Position numbers and translations under genes: made by a program
Notes under the pieces: generated by a model
The model's input: only the letters and a program-made list of their open reading frames with translations
Told to the model about the DNA's origin: nothing
The model's database searches: none
NCBI GenBank assembly: GCA_005889075.1
Contig: VBDQ01000026.1
Location: forward strand, 1 to 45,330
DNA from: Chloroflexota bacterium
Lineage (GTDB): Bacteria > Chloroflexota > Limnocylindria > P2-11E
DNA: 45,330 nt
Direction of reading: 5' to 3'
Shown here: piece after piece, positions 33,318-42,381 of the stretch
Layout: each line of letters begins with the position of its first letter
How positions within the stretch are numbered: the stretch's first letter is position 1

Positions 33318-34763
33318 GTGAAGACCGCCCCAAGCTCGCTCGTCCGTCGGCTCGAAGAGATATGTGGGGCGGAGAACGTGTTCTGGCGACCCGCCGACCT
33401 TTTGGTGTGGGAGTACGACGCGGGATTCGATCGGCATCCGCCATCGGCGGTCGCGGTCCCGGGCACCGCCGAGGAGGTCGTCGCGATCGTGCGCGCCGCT
33501 CGCGATGCGGGCGTGGCGATCGTGCCGCGCGGCGCCGGCACCGGGCTCTCCGGCGGCACGATCGCCTGCGCGGGCGCGATCGTCGTCACGACAGCTCGCC
33601 TGCGCAGGATCATCGAAATCGATCCCGTCGCGCGTGTCGCCGTCGTCGAGCCTGGCGTGCCGAACCTCGCCGTCAGCGTCGCCGCACGCCCGCATGGGCT
33701 CTTCTTCGCGCCCGATCCCGCGAGCCAGCGGATCTCGACGATCGGCGGGAACGTCGCGACCAACGCCGGCGGGCCGCATGCGCTCCGATATGGATCGATG
33801 TCGCAGCACGTGCTCGGAGTCGAGCTGGTGCTGCCGAGCGGCGAGCTCGCGCGCTTCGGCGGTCCGGTGGCGGATCTCCCCGGTTACGACTGCGTGCCGT
33901 TCATCGTCGGTAGCGAGGGGACGATCGGCGTCGTCACGAAGATTTGGCTGCGGCTCCTCCCCCTCCCCGAGGACGTGCGAACGTTCGTCGCCGTCTTCAG
34001 CGACGTGGATAGCGGCGCACGCGCGGCGAGCGCGATCATCGCGAGCGGGGTCGTCCCGGCTGCGATGGAGATGCTCGACGCGGTCACGATCGGCGCGGTC
34101 AATCAGGCGTTCGATGTCCATCTCCCTACCGATGCCGGCGCTCTTCTCCTCGTCGAGGTCGAGGGACTGCGCGAGGAGACCGAGAGCTGGGCGGCAGCGA
34201 TCGGCCGCGTCCTCATGCAGCACGGCGCGACCGACGTCCGCTCCGCGAAGTCCGTCGAGGAGCGCGAGCTTCTCTGGAAGGCGCGCAAGCTCGGTTACGC
34301 CGCGCTCGCCCGGATCAAGCCGAACAATTACCTGCACGACGCCGTGGTCCCGCGGTCGCGTCTTCCGGAGGTGCTCCGCGACGTGAACGCGATCGCGGCG
34401 CGGTACGGCTACGTGATCGCGAACATGTTCCATATCGGCGACGGCAATCTGCATCCGGTCCTCCTCTTCGACGCTCGCGAGGAACCGATCGAGCGCGTGA
34501 TGGAGGCGAGCGCCGAGATCCTCAAGCTCGCGATCGACGCGGGAGGCGCGCTCTCCGGCGAGCACGGCATCGGTCTCGAAAAGAATCACTTCATGTTCTG
34601 GGTATTCGGCCCTGCGGACCTCGAGGCGCAGCGGCGGGCCCGCGACGCCTTCGACCCGGACGGGATGATGAATCCGGGAAAGGTGTTCCCGGGCGGCGAC
34701 GCCTGCGCGGACATCCCGACCGAGCGCGCGAAACGCGCTCTCGCGGAGGGCATGTGGGTGTAG
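33318..34763 (+). CDS. glcD: Glycolate oxidase subunit GlcD (FAD-linked)
   Basis: 481-residue FAD-binding oxidase. FAD-binding motifs PRGAGTGLSGGTIACAGAIV and NVATNAGGPHALRYG; the substrate domain shows GNLHPVLLF and SGEHGIGLEKNHFM. Oxidises glycolate (or D-lactate) to the 2-oxoacid with GlcE and GlcF. GTG 33318 gives MKTAPSSLVRRLEE, the point where family similarity begins. Overlaps glcE by 10 bp. Confidence 0.92.
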   Translation: MKTAPSSLVRRLEEICGAENVFWRPADLLVWEYDAGFDRHPPSAVAVPGTAEEVVAIVRAARDAGVAIVPRGAGTGLSGGTIACAGAIVVTTARLRRIIEIDPVARVAVVEPGVPNLAVSVAARPHGLFFAPDPASQRISTIGGNVATNAGGPHALRYGSMSQHVLGVELVLPSGELARFGGPVADLPGYDCVPFIVGSEGTIGVVTKIWLRLLPLPEDVRTFVAVFSDVDSGARAASAIIASGVVPAAMEMLDAVTIGAVNQAFDVHLPTDAGALLLVEVEGLREETESWAAAIGRVLMQHGATDVRSAKSVEERELLWKARKLGYAALARIKPNNYLHDAVVPRSRLPEVLRDVNAIAARYGYVIANMFHIGDGNLHPVLLFDAREEPIERVMEASAEILKLAIDAGGALSGEHGIGLEKNHFMFWVFGPADLEAQRRARDAFDPDGMMNPGKVFPGGDACADIPTERAKRALAEGMWV

Positions 34764-35908
34764 CGGAGATCGACGGACTGCGGCCGGCCGAGGTCGTGCG
34801 CGCCGAGACCGAAGCACACGTGGTCGACGCGATCCGTGCCGCGAATGAACGCGGCGAAGCGGTGCTCGTCGCCTCGGGCCGGACGCGGCTCGACGTCGGC
34901 GATCCCCTCGAGCGCTGCGACACGGTCCTCGAGCTCTCCTCGCTTCGCGGCCTGATCGAGCACGAAGCCGGCGATCTCGTCGCGACGGTGCGTGCTGGGA
35001 CGACGCTCACCGATCTCGCGGACGCGCTCGCCCAGACGAAGCAGCGCTGGCCGGTCGAGGCGGGTGCTCCCGACCGGGCGACGGTCGGCGGGACGATCGC
35101 GAGCGCGGCCTTCGGTCCATCCCGGCTTCGCTACTTCCATCCGCGCGACTGGATCCTTGGCGCGAAGGTGGTCCTCGGCGACGCCACCTGCGTGCGCTCG
35201 GGCGGGAAAGTCGTCAAGAACGTCACGGGCTACGACCTCACGCGACTCTGGAGCGGAACATTCGGGACGCTCGCCGCGATATGCGAAGTGACATTGAAGC
35301 TCACCGCGATCCCCGAGCGGACGACCACGCTGCAGGCTGATCTCTCCGTCCCTGAGGCGCTGCGCATCGCCACCGAGCTCCACACGACCGGTTTGCCCCT
35401 CGACGCGCTCGCGATCGCAAGCGGCGCGCCCGCGCAAGCGATCGGCTCCCGCGACGGCGCGGCCCTTTTGATTCGTTTGGCCGGCCCGGCTGCGGCCGTC
35501 CGGCGCCTGGGACGCAGCGTGCGCGAACGAGTCCGGTGCCGCGACGTCGCGAACGAGGCCTGGGATGGGATCGCGAGCGCGCCGGTCAGCGCGACGTGGG
35601 CCGCGCGGGTCGGCTGGCCAGCGGCTCGCACGCCGGCCCTCGACTTCGTCGGGTACGACGCGGTGATCTATCCGGCGAACGGCGCCGCCTTCCTCCTCCG
35701 GGCGATCGATCGCGCGACGTTCCGTCGCATCCGCTCCGATCTTGAAGCGATGGGTGGCTACGCGGTGCTCGAACGCGCCGGCCCCGACTACAAGCGCGCG
35801 GTCGGCGGCGCGTGGGGCGCTTCGGGAATACCGAATGCGATCGCGCGCGAGCTCAAGACGCGGTTCGATCCGCGCGGCGTGCTCGCTCCTGGGCGGCTAC
35901 CTTCGTGA
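34754..35908 (+). CDS. glcE: Glycolate oxidase subunit GlcE (FAD-binding)
   Basis: 384-residue second FAD subunit. ASGRTRLDVGDPLERCDTVLE, PDRATVGGTIASAAFGPSRLR and SGGKVVKNVTGYDLTRLWSG are diagnostic of GlcE. Starts at GTG 34754 inside glcD and ends nested with glcF (GTGA). Confidence 0.92.
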   Translation: MGVAEIDGLRPAEVVRAETEAHVVDAIRAANERGEAVLVASGRTRLDVGDPLERCDTVLELSSLRGLIEHEAGDLVATVRAGTTLTDLADALAQTKQRWPVEAGAPDRATVGGTIASAAFGPSRLRYFHPRDWILGAKVVLGDATCVRSGGKVVKNVTGYDLTRLWSGTFGTLAAICEVTLKLTAIPERTTTLQADLSVPEALRIATELHTTGLPLDALAIASGAPAQAIGSRDGAALLIRLAGPAAAVRRLGRSVRERVRCRDVANEAWDGIASAPVSATWAARVGWPAARTPALDFVGYDAVIYPANGAAFLLRAIDRATFRRIRSDLEAMGGYAVLERAGPDYKRAVGGAWGASGIPNAIARELKTRFDPRGVLAPGRLPS

Positions 35909-37137
35909 CGGCCGCCCTCGATCTGCGAGGCCTCGAACGATGCATCCACTGCGGACTCTGCCTCGAGGCGTGTCCGACCTACCGCATCACGCATCTCGAG
36001 ACCGAGTCGCCTCGCGGACGGCTCCATCTCATGGGCGCCATCGGCGCGGGGCGGATCGACACCGCGGACTCGACGGCGCTCGTGCATCTCGACCGATGCC
36101 TCGCATGTCGTGCATGTGAGGCGGTCTGCCCTTCGGGCGTCCCATATGGTCGCCTGATCGAGGCGACTCGGGCGGGTCTGGCCCCGAGACGGCCCGTGCC
36201 GCTCGGCCTGGGTCTTCTCCTGAATATCGCCGCCCGTCCGCTGCTGGTCGATCTGGCCGCGCGTCTCTTGGGGCTCGCCGACAGGCTCGGCCTCCGGCGA
36301 CTGGTGCGCCGATTCCTCTCACCTCGGCTGCGCCGACTCGACGAGCTTGCGCCGCCGCTCGGGCGGCCCCGCTTCCGTTCGGTCGCCGTCGACGACCCGC
36401 GAGGGCGGGTCGCGCTGCTGCTCGGCTGCGTCATGCGGGTTTCCTACGGGGACATCCACAGCGCGACCGCGCGCGTGCTCGCGCGGTCGCGGATCGCGAT
36501 CGCCGATGTCCCGGCGCAGACGTGCTGCGGCGCGCTGCACGCGCATGCCGGCGATCGCGCCGCGGCGGTGGACCTCGCCAAGCGGAACATCGCGGCGTTC
36601 GAACGGACCGGCGTTGATCTCGTTCTGGTGAACGCGGCCGGTTGCGGCGCGCACCTCAAGACGTACACGCACCTGCTCGAAGACGACCCCGAGTGGCGGG
36701 AGCGTGCCGCCACCTTCAGCGGCCGCGTCCGAGATGTGACCGAGTATCTCGCCACGCAAATGGACGGCATGACGTTCGGAGCGCTGCCGATGCGCGTCAC
36801 CTACCAGGACCCGTGTCATCTCGCGCACGCCCAGGGCATCCGCGCCGAGCCGCGCGCGCTGCTTCGCCGGGTCGAAGGACTGGAGCTCGTCGAGATGGTC
36901 GACGCCGACGTCTGCTGCGGGAGCGCCGGGTATTACAACGTGAGCCAGCCGGAATACGCCGATCGCCTTCTCGAGCCGAAGATCGATGCGATCCTCGCCA
37001 CCGGTGCGCAGGCCGTCGTTACCGCCAATCCAGGCTGCATGCTCCAGCTGGACGCGGGCCTTCGCGCCCGGGGACGGCAGGACATCGCGGTGCTGCACGT
37101 CCTCGAGGTGCTCGACCGCGCGATCGCCGACGGGTGA
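35905..37137 (+). CDS. glcF: Glycolate oxidase iron-sulfur subunit GlcF
   Basis: 410-residue electron-transfer subunit. Two 4Fe-4S motifs, CIHCGLCLEACPTY and CLACRACEAVCPSG, and two CCG domains (GCVMRVSYGD ... TCCGALHAHAGD ... GCGAHLK; DPCHLAHAQGIR ... VCCGSAGYYN ... NPGCMLQL) are complete. It hands electrons to the quinone pool. Its GTG start and TGA stop are each nested with neighbours. Confidence 0.93.
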   Translation: MTAALDLRGLERCIHCGLCLEACPTYRITHLETESPRGRLHLMGAIGAGRIDTADSTALVHLDRCLACRACEAVCPSGVPYGRLIEATRAGLAPRRPVPLGLGLLLNIAARPLLVDLAARLLGLADRLGLRRLVRRFLSPRLRRLDELAPPLGRPRFRSVAVDDPRGRVALLLGCVMRVSYGDIHSATARVLARSRIAIADVPAQTCCGALHAHAGDRAAAVDLAKRNIAAFERTGVDLVLVNAAGCGAHLKTYTHLLEDDPEWRERAATFSGRVRDVTEYLATQMDGMTFGALPMRVTYQDPCHLAHAQGIRAEPRALLRRVEGLELVEMVDADVCCGSAGYYNVSQPEYADRLLEPKIDAILATGAQAVVTANPGCMLQLDAGLRARGRQDIAVLHVLEVLDRAIADG

Positions 37138-37577
37138 AGCGCGGAGTCACGATCTTCCTCGCGACGGTCGCGACCGTCGCCGGCGTCTTCGCGCTACTCC
37201 TCATCCCGCTCTCCATCGTCGTCGGACATCCGGTCAACGTGATCGGCGAAGTCATCGTCCTTGCTGCCTGCGTCGCTTACGTGGCGCAAGTGATGCGGGC
37301 GGATCGGCGGCGTCGCCGCCAGGCGGAGGCCGCGCTCCCGATCGAGCAGCGCCCGCCGCGTCGCGTTCCCCGCAGGCCGATCACGTTTCAATTCCGCGAG
37401 ACCGTGCTCGCCTTCGCGGCCTGGTTCCTGCTCGTCGCGACGTTCAACGCGTTCGTCGTCGGCATCGAACCGGCGGCGAACATTGGGATCGCTATCTTCG
37501 CCGCATTCATGCTGGCGACCCTGACGGTGACCGGACGACACATGATGTTCCGGCTCACCGCGGAGGAGGACGAATGA
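37134..37577 (+). CDS. Membrane protein of unknown function in glc operon
   Basis: 147 residues with about four hydrophobic helices (10-32, 36-55, 87-109, 112-132) and a basic loop (MRADRRRRRQAEAALP) between the pairs. GTG 37134 overlaps the glcF stop (GTGA), so it belongs to the operon. I do not recognise a family; a membrane anchor or glycolate/lactate-linked role is only contextual. Confidence 0.75.
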   Translation: MKRGVTIFLATVATVAGVFALLLIPLSIVVGHPVNVIGEVIVLAACVAYVAQVMRADRRRRRQAEAALPIEQRPPRRVPRRPITFQFRETVLAFAAWFLLVATFNAFVVGIEPAANIGIAIFAAFMLATLTVTGRHMMFRLTAEEDE

Positions 37578-37590
37578 GGGGGACGAAGCA

Positions 37591-38529
37591 ATGGATCTTG
37601 GGATCCAAGTCGAGCCACAGTTCGGATTCAAGTTCGAGGATGTGCTCGCGATCGCCCACGACGGCGAGGCCGCCGGGTTCACGCGTCTCTGGCTGAGCGA
37701 CCACCTCTTCCTCGGGCCGGATTCGGCGCAGACCGATTGCCTCGAGGCGTGGACCCTCCTCGCCGCGCTCGCGGTCCAGACCAGACGTATCCGGATCGGA
37801 CCGATGGTGACCGCGCAGTCCTACCGGAACCCAGCGCTCCTCGCCAAGATCGCGGCCGGCGTCGACGTCATGAGCGGCGGCAGGCTCGACTTCGGGATCG
37901 GCGCGGGCTGGAAGGAGATCGAATACCGCGCGTATGGCTACGACTTCCCCGACGCGCCCACTCGTGTGACTCAGATGGCTGAGACGCTCGAGATCTGTAC
38001 GCGGATGTGGAAAGAAGACCGCGCCACCTACCACGGGAAGCACTACCGCATCGATGGCGCGCTCTGCTCGCCAAAGCCGTTGCAGCGACCGCTCCCGATC
38101 TGGATCGGCGGGTCAAAGCCGCGGGTCATGCGCACCGCGGCGAAGTTTGCGCACGCCTTCAACCTCAACGTGAGCGCGTCATCTCCGGCGGAGTTCCCCG
38201 ATCGCATGCGCGATCTCGACGAAGCGTGTCGGGCCGTAAAGCGCGAGCCGAAGACCCTTCTCCGGAGCACGTTCCTCATCGCGTGCGTCGGGAAGACGCG
38301 CGCCGAGGCAGATGCCCGGCTCGACGTGCTCGCCGCGCGCGCGAAGATGGACCGCACGTCGTTCGTTGGCTCGCGGCCCGGGCTCGTGCGTGGGATCGCC
38401 GACGAAGCGCGCGCGACGCTCGCGGCTTATGCCGCGAAGGGGATCGCGCACGCCAACATCATGTTCCAGCCGTTCGGGACCGAGCGCGATCAGATCGCGG
38501 CGCTCGCCCCGATCGCGACGACGCTTTGA
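37591..38529 (+). CDS. LLM class (luciferase-like, probably F420-dependent) oxidoreductase
   Basis: 312-residue TIM-barrel enzyme. MDLGIQVEPQFGFKFEDVLA, FTRLWLSDHLFLG, RIRIGPMVTAQSYRNPALLAK, VDVMSGGRLDFGIGAGWKEIEYRAYGYDF and QRPLPIWIGGSKPRVMR are typical of the F420-type subgroup of luciferase-like enzymes. Substrate unknown. GAGGGGG precedes ATG 37591. Follows the membrane protein by 13 bp, so it is probably the last gene of the glc transcript. Convergent with the amidase. Confidence 0.9.
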   Translation: MDLGIQVEPQFGFKFEDVLAIAHDGEAAGFTRLWLSDHLFLGPDSAQTDCLEAWTLLAALAVQTRRIRIGPMVTAQSYRNPALLAKIAAGVDVMSGGRLDFGIGAGWKEIEYRAYGYDFPDAPTRVTQMAETLEICTRMWKEDRATYHGKHYRIDGALCSPKPLQRPLPIWIGGSKPRVMRTAAKFAHAFNLNVSASSPAEFPDRMRDLDEACRAVKREPKTLLRSTFLIACVGKTRAEADARLDVLAARAKMDRTSFVGSRPGLVRGIADEARATLAAYAAKGIAHANIMFQPFGTERDQIAALAPIATTL

Positions 38530-38535
38530 CGCCGG

Positions 38536-40008
38536 CTAGGAGCCCTCGAGTCCGTCCTTCGGCCGCCGGACGTGGTGATCGGTCTCGCGCTGGTACGCGG
38601 ATGCGAGTGCGACGAGCAGCGCCTCGCTGAACGGCGGGCCGACGAGCTGCAGGCCGACCGGCAAGCCATCGGTCCCGAAGCCGCAGGGAAAGAAGACCGC
38701 GGGCAGTCCCGCGAGATTGCCCGCCGGGATAAGCCCGAGATTCCCTGGACGTTTGGCTGGCTGAGCGACCGCGCCACCGGCCGTGGGCGGCGAGTCGAGT
38801 CGCTGGGTGATGGGCGTAGCCGTCAACGCCCGGCCCACCGAGAGGATCACGTCGACCTTCTGAAAGATTCCCGCGAAAGCGGCAATGAGCATCGTGCGTA
38901 GCCGCATCGCGTGAAGGTAGTCGCGCGCCCTGATATCGAGCGCCGCTCGTAGGCCCGACTTCTGCCGTGCGTCGACGAGCTCCTCGAAGCGCGGCCCTTC
39001 GATCAGCTCGGCGAAGATCTCGGCCCCTTCCGCACCGTACACGCTCTGGACCATCGGGCCGAACGGCATGGCCGGCAGCGTGGCACGGGCGAACCCGCCG
39101 GCGACCTTGCGAAACTGTGCGACGCCTTTCTCCAGCGCCGCTTTCGCCTCAGGCGAAGCGTGATCGGCGACATCTTCCTCGGCGAAGCCCACGCGCGCCT
39201 TCTTCACCGCCGCACGCGCCGCGGCGGCCGAAAGCGGACGGAACCGTCGATCGCTCGAGGTGAGATCGCCGGCATCCGGACCAGCGATCGCCTCGAGCAC
39301 GGTCGCGCAGTCGTCGGCGGTCCGGGCCATCGGACCGAGCTTGTCGAGGGTCCAGGAGAGGGCCATCGCGCCGCGACGCGGCACGAGGCCGTAGGTCGGT
39401 CGCAGCCCGGTCACGCCGCAGTAGGCCGACGGTGTCCCGATCGAGCCCGAGGTCTCCGAACCGATCGCAAACGGCACGATGCCGGCGCCGACTCCGGCGC
39501 CTGACCCGCTCGACGACCCGCCCGACCACCGCTCGCGGTTCCACGGATTGCGGCCTGGTCCCTGCAGGGACGCGCTCGGGTAGCGGTAGCCACCGCCGCC
39601 GGCGAGCTCCACCATCGCGAGCTTCGCCGCCAGGACCGCGCCGGCCCTCCGGAGCCGCTCGACGACGGTTGCGTCCTCGCCGAAGACCTGGTCGCGATAT
39701 GGCGGCGCCCCCCACGTCGTCGGCGCACCGCGGGCCGCAAGTAGATCCTTCGCGCCGTACGGGATGCCGAGCAATGGCTTGTCGCGCGTCCCGGCCATCG
39801 CTTGCCCGCGTTTCAGTGCCGCGTCCGCGCGCTTGGCCTCCGCGAGAGCGCGCTCTGGCATGAGCGCCGCGACCGCGTTGTAGTGCGGCCCAACGCGCTC
39901 CAGAAGCTCGAGCGCGCACTGCGCGAGCTCTACCGCCGAGAAGCGGCGCTTACGGAGTCCGGCTGCGAGCTCGCGAATGGTCGCGAACCGTATGTCGCTC
40001 GCATTCAC
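38536..40008 (-). CDS. Amidase signature family enzyme
   Basis: 490-residue amide hydrolase with the Ser-cisSer-Lys triad: Lys87 in IPYGAKDLLAARG, the cis-serine in GGSSSGSGAGVGAG (165-168 region) and the nucleophile in GSETSGSI (Ser189). It resembles GatA and AtzE/AtzF-type amidases. GatB is not here, so it is probably a stand-alone amidase, and a short partner gene lies directly before it. GTG 40008 overlaps the stop of that small gene (GTGA). Substrate unknown. Confidence 0.9.
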   Translation of the reverse strand: MNASDIRFATIRELAAGLRKRRFSAVELAQCALELLERVGPHYNAVAALMPERALAEAKRADAALKRGQAMAGTRDKPLLGIPYGAKDLLAARGAPTTWGAPPYRDQVFGEDATVVERLRRAGAVLAAKLAMVELAGGGGYRYPSASLQGPGRNPWNRERWSGGSSSGSGAGVGAGIVPFAIGSETSGSIGTPSAYCGVTGLRPTYGLVPRRGAMALSWTLDKLGPMARTADDCATVLEAIAGPDAGDLTSSDRRFRPLSAAAARAAVKKARVGFAEEDVADHASPEAKAALEKGVAQFRKVAGGFARATLPAMPFGPMVQSVYGAEGAEIFAELIEGPRFEELVDARQKSGLRAALDIRARDYLHAMRLRTMLIAAFAGIFQKVDVILSVGRALTATPITQRLDSPPTAGGAVAQPAKRPGNLGLIPAGNLAGLPAVFFPCGFGTDGLPVGLQLVGPPFSEALLVALASAYQRETDHHVRRPKDGLEGS

Positions 40009-40163
40009 GATGGACGAAACACTGTGGGCGGCTCGGTCTCGATCGGCACGCGCGACGCGCGCAGCTCTATCGCGGCCTTCTCTACATTCTCGCGCGCCTC
40101 ATCAGCGAGACGTGATGGATCGTCGATGTTCCGCTCGTCGATCGTGTGCTTCTCCTCAGTCAC
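40005..40163 (-). CDS. 52-residue putative amidase partner (AtzG/GatC-like)
   Basis: Acidic, helical small protein beginning MTEEKHTIDERNIDDPSRLA and ending EPPTVFRPS, from GTG 40163 to TGA 40007-40005. Its stop is nested with the amidase start. AtzG and other DUF4089/GatC-like subunits are short, helical, encoded right before their amidase, and carry a C-terminal stretch ending in a pattern like PxxVFxP, which is seen here. Assignment is inferred from this tail and position; N-terminal similarity is weak. Confidence 0.55.
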   Translation of the reverse strand: MTEEKHTIDERNIDDPSRLADEARENVEKAAIELRASRVPIETEPPTVFRPS

Positions 40164-40210
40164 CGGAGTGCGGAGGATAGCGTGCTAGGCTCGGCGACGA
40201 GCCCGAAAGC

Positions 40211-40985
40211 ATGCAACATCGTCGTGGAACGCTCGTCGAGCATCCGTTGTCGCCGCGCGACTACGACGTGCCTGTGGGTTGGTGGGGATGGAACTGGGAG
40301 CCGCCGATCCCCATGTCGATCATCGAGCTCCTCGAAGCACGGAACATGGATGCGCGCACCGTCGCGCTGTGCGGAATGGTGCTGAACGCGCACGGCTCGA
40401 TGCTCATCGCCGCTGAGCAACCGCACTCCGGAAAGACGACGACGCTCACCGCCTTCCTCGATTTCCTTCCCAACCGTGTCCGGCGCATCTTCTTGCGCGG
40501 GTGGGTGGAGACGTTCGACTACTTGAAGCAAACGCGTCCCGATCAGACGCTCCTTCTCGGCAACGAGCTGAGCTCGCACTTGCCGGTCTATCTCTGGGGC
40601 CCCAAGGCGGTCCGTGTGTTCGAGACGCTGCGCCAGGGCTACGCCCTCGGGTCGACGTTGCATGCGGACAGCGCCGAAGAGGCCGTCGCTCAGCTGACCG
40701 GCGAGCTCGGCGTCGCGGCATCGGATCTCGCGCGCGTCGACTTGCTCATGGTCATGCGCGTCTACGCGACGATGCGTGGCGGATACCAGCGCCGGGTCGT
40801 CTCGGTCCACAGCCTTCAGCCCCGCGGTGGATCGTCGGTGCGCCTCGTACCGCTCGTAACGGCTCACCGACTTTCTCGAAGGTCTTAGCGAACGAGAACT
40901 GCGCGACATTCCCGCGGTCCGCGCCGCGCTGGCCGAGTACCGTGGAGAGAGCGTTCCACTCGAGATGCGAGGAGATCCGACCTGA
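40211..40985 (+). pseudogene. VirB11/GspE-like secretion-type ATPase, frameshifted near 40862
   Basis: Type II/IV secretion-family NTPase domain: Walker A-like AEQPHSGKTTT (68-78), Walker B-like TLLLGNELS and the His box GSTLHADSAEEA. As read, it stops at TAG 40886-40888 after 225 residues with an Arg-rich tail. The frame one base later runs on with good protein sequence (LTDFLEGLSERELRDIPAVR ... PLEMRGDPT) to TGA 40983-40985, which is nested with the next gene. Skipping one base near 40862 restores a 257-residue product. So this is a frameshift or one extra G in ACGG; the gene may be intact in life. N-terminal domains of usual GspE/TadA are missing. Confidence 0.75.
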
Positions 40986-42379
40986 TGACCCAACCGAACA
41001 CGATCGGCGGCCTGCGCGACACCGACTACCGGCCGAAGACCGTCAAGGAGGAGCTTCGCGGCAACCTCATCGCCGCGCTAGGCGTGAAGAAGCCGATCTT
41101 CGGCGGCATCGTCGGCTACGACGCGACCGTCATCCCGCAGATCGAAAATGCCGTCCTCAGCGGGCAGGACATCATCCTGCTGGGCGAGCGAGGTCAAGCG
41201 AAGACACGGATCGCGCGCCAGCTCATCGAGCTCCTGGATGCGGCGGTCCCGGCGATCGCCGGCTGCGAGATTAACGACGACCCCTTCGCACCGATCTGCG
41301 CCGCGTGCAAGTACCGCATCGCCAACGACGGTGACGCGGTCGAGATCGTATGGCTGACGCCGGACCGCCGCTACAGCGAGAAGCTCGCGACCCCCGACAT
41401 TTCGATCGCCGATCTCATCGGCGAGGTCGATCCGATCAAGGTCGCCGAGGGCCGCTACCTCTCCGACGAGCTCACCATTCACTACGGACTGGTCCCGCGG
41501 ACCCATCGCGGCATCTTCGCGCTCAACGAGCTGCCCGACCTCGCCGAGCGCGTGCAGGTCGGTCTCCTGAACGTCATGGAGGAGCGCGACGTCCAGATCC
41601 GCGGCTACAAGGTGCGGCTGCCACTCGACCTGTTCGTCGTCGCGTCGGCGAACCCTGAGGACTACACGAACCGCGGTCGGATCATCACTCCCCTCAAAGA
41701 CCGGTTTGGCTCGCAGATCCGGACGCACTACCCGAAGGAGATCGCCACCGAAGTCGCGATCACCGAGCAAGAGCGCGTGGCCTTCATCGACGAGGGCATC
41801 ACCACGCTGGTGCCTGCCTACATGAAAGAGGTGCTCGCGGAGATCAGCCAGCTCGCGCGACGATCGCCTGACATCTCGCAGCGCTCGGGCGTCTCGGTCC
41901 GCGTCACCGTCGCGAACTACGAGAATCTCGTGTCCGCCGCACTCAAGCGGTCGCTGCGTAATGGCGAGACGAGCGTCGTGCCTCGCATCAGCGACCTCCC
42001 AGCGGTCGTCGCGTCGACCGCGGGCAAGATCGAGCTGGAGTCGGTTGGCGAGATCTCCGAGGAGCGGGTCATCGAGCGGCTCGTGCAGCGCGCGGTCCTG
42101 AACGTTTTCAACCGCATGTTCTCGCTCGTCGAGTTCGACTCGCTGCTCGCCGCGTTTCAGCGGGGCGCGACCATGCACGTGTCTCCTACCCTCGCGAGCC
42201 AGGAGTACGTGAAGCAGGCGCTCCAGATCCCGGGGATGAAGGGCGCCGTGGCGAAGCTCGGCGCGACCGGCAATCCGGCGGCGATCGCGGCAGCGGTGGA
42301 GTTCGTGCTCGAGGGTCTCCATCTGAACCGGAAGCTGAACAAGGAGCGCGGCGAGACGCGCTCCACGTTCAGGGCCTGA
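40985..42379 (+). CDS. Mg-chelatase/MoxR-like AAA+ ATPase
   Basis: 464-residue AAA+ protein. Walker A is GERGQAKTR (67-75; Ala where Gly usually precedes Lys) and Walker B GIFALNELPDLAERVQVGLL keeps the catalytic Glu182 but has Asn181 in place of Asp. A sensor-1-like VVASANPEDYTNRGRIITPL follows, and the insert CEINDDPFAPICAAC carries three Cys. These features match the ChlI-related family that pairs with VWA proteins. ATG 40985 shares a base with the upstream stop (TGATG). Probably a remodelling ATPase acting with the VWA protein. Confidence 0.9.
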   Translation: MTQPNTIGGLRDTDYRPKTVKEELRGNLIAALGVKKPIFGGIVGYDATVIPQIENAVLSGQDIILLGERGQAKTRIARQLIELLDAAVPAIAGCEINDDPFAPICAACKYRIANDGDAVEIVWLTPDRRYSEKLATPDISIADLIGEVDPIKVAEGRYLSDELTIHYGLVPRTHRGIFALNELPDLAERVQVGLLNVMEERDVQIRGYKVRLPLDLFVVASANPEDYTNRGRIITPLKDRFGSQIRTHYPKEIATEVAITEQERVAFIDEGITTLVPAYMKEVLAEISQLARRSPDISQRSGVSVRVTVANYENLVSAALKRSLRNGETSVVPRISDLPAVVASTAGKIELESVGEISEERVIERLVQRAVLNVFNRMFSLVEFDSLLAAFQRGATMHVSPTLASQEYVKQALQIPGMKGAVAKLGATGNPAAIAAAVEFVLEGLHLNRKLNKERGETRSTFRA

Positions 42380-42381
42380 GC

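Noticed and set aside
32682-34817. 711-codon open frame on the minus strand opposite MoaDE and GlcD
   Set aside because: Low-complexity Arg/Asp composition, spans two real genes and a spacer.
41078-42322. 414-codon open frame on the minus strand opposite the AAA+ ATPase
   Set aside because: Antisense artefact; no domain.
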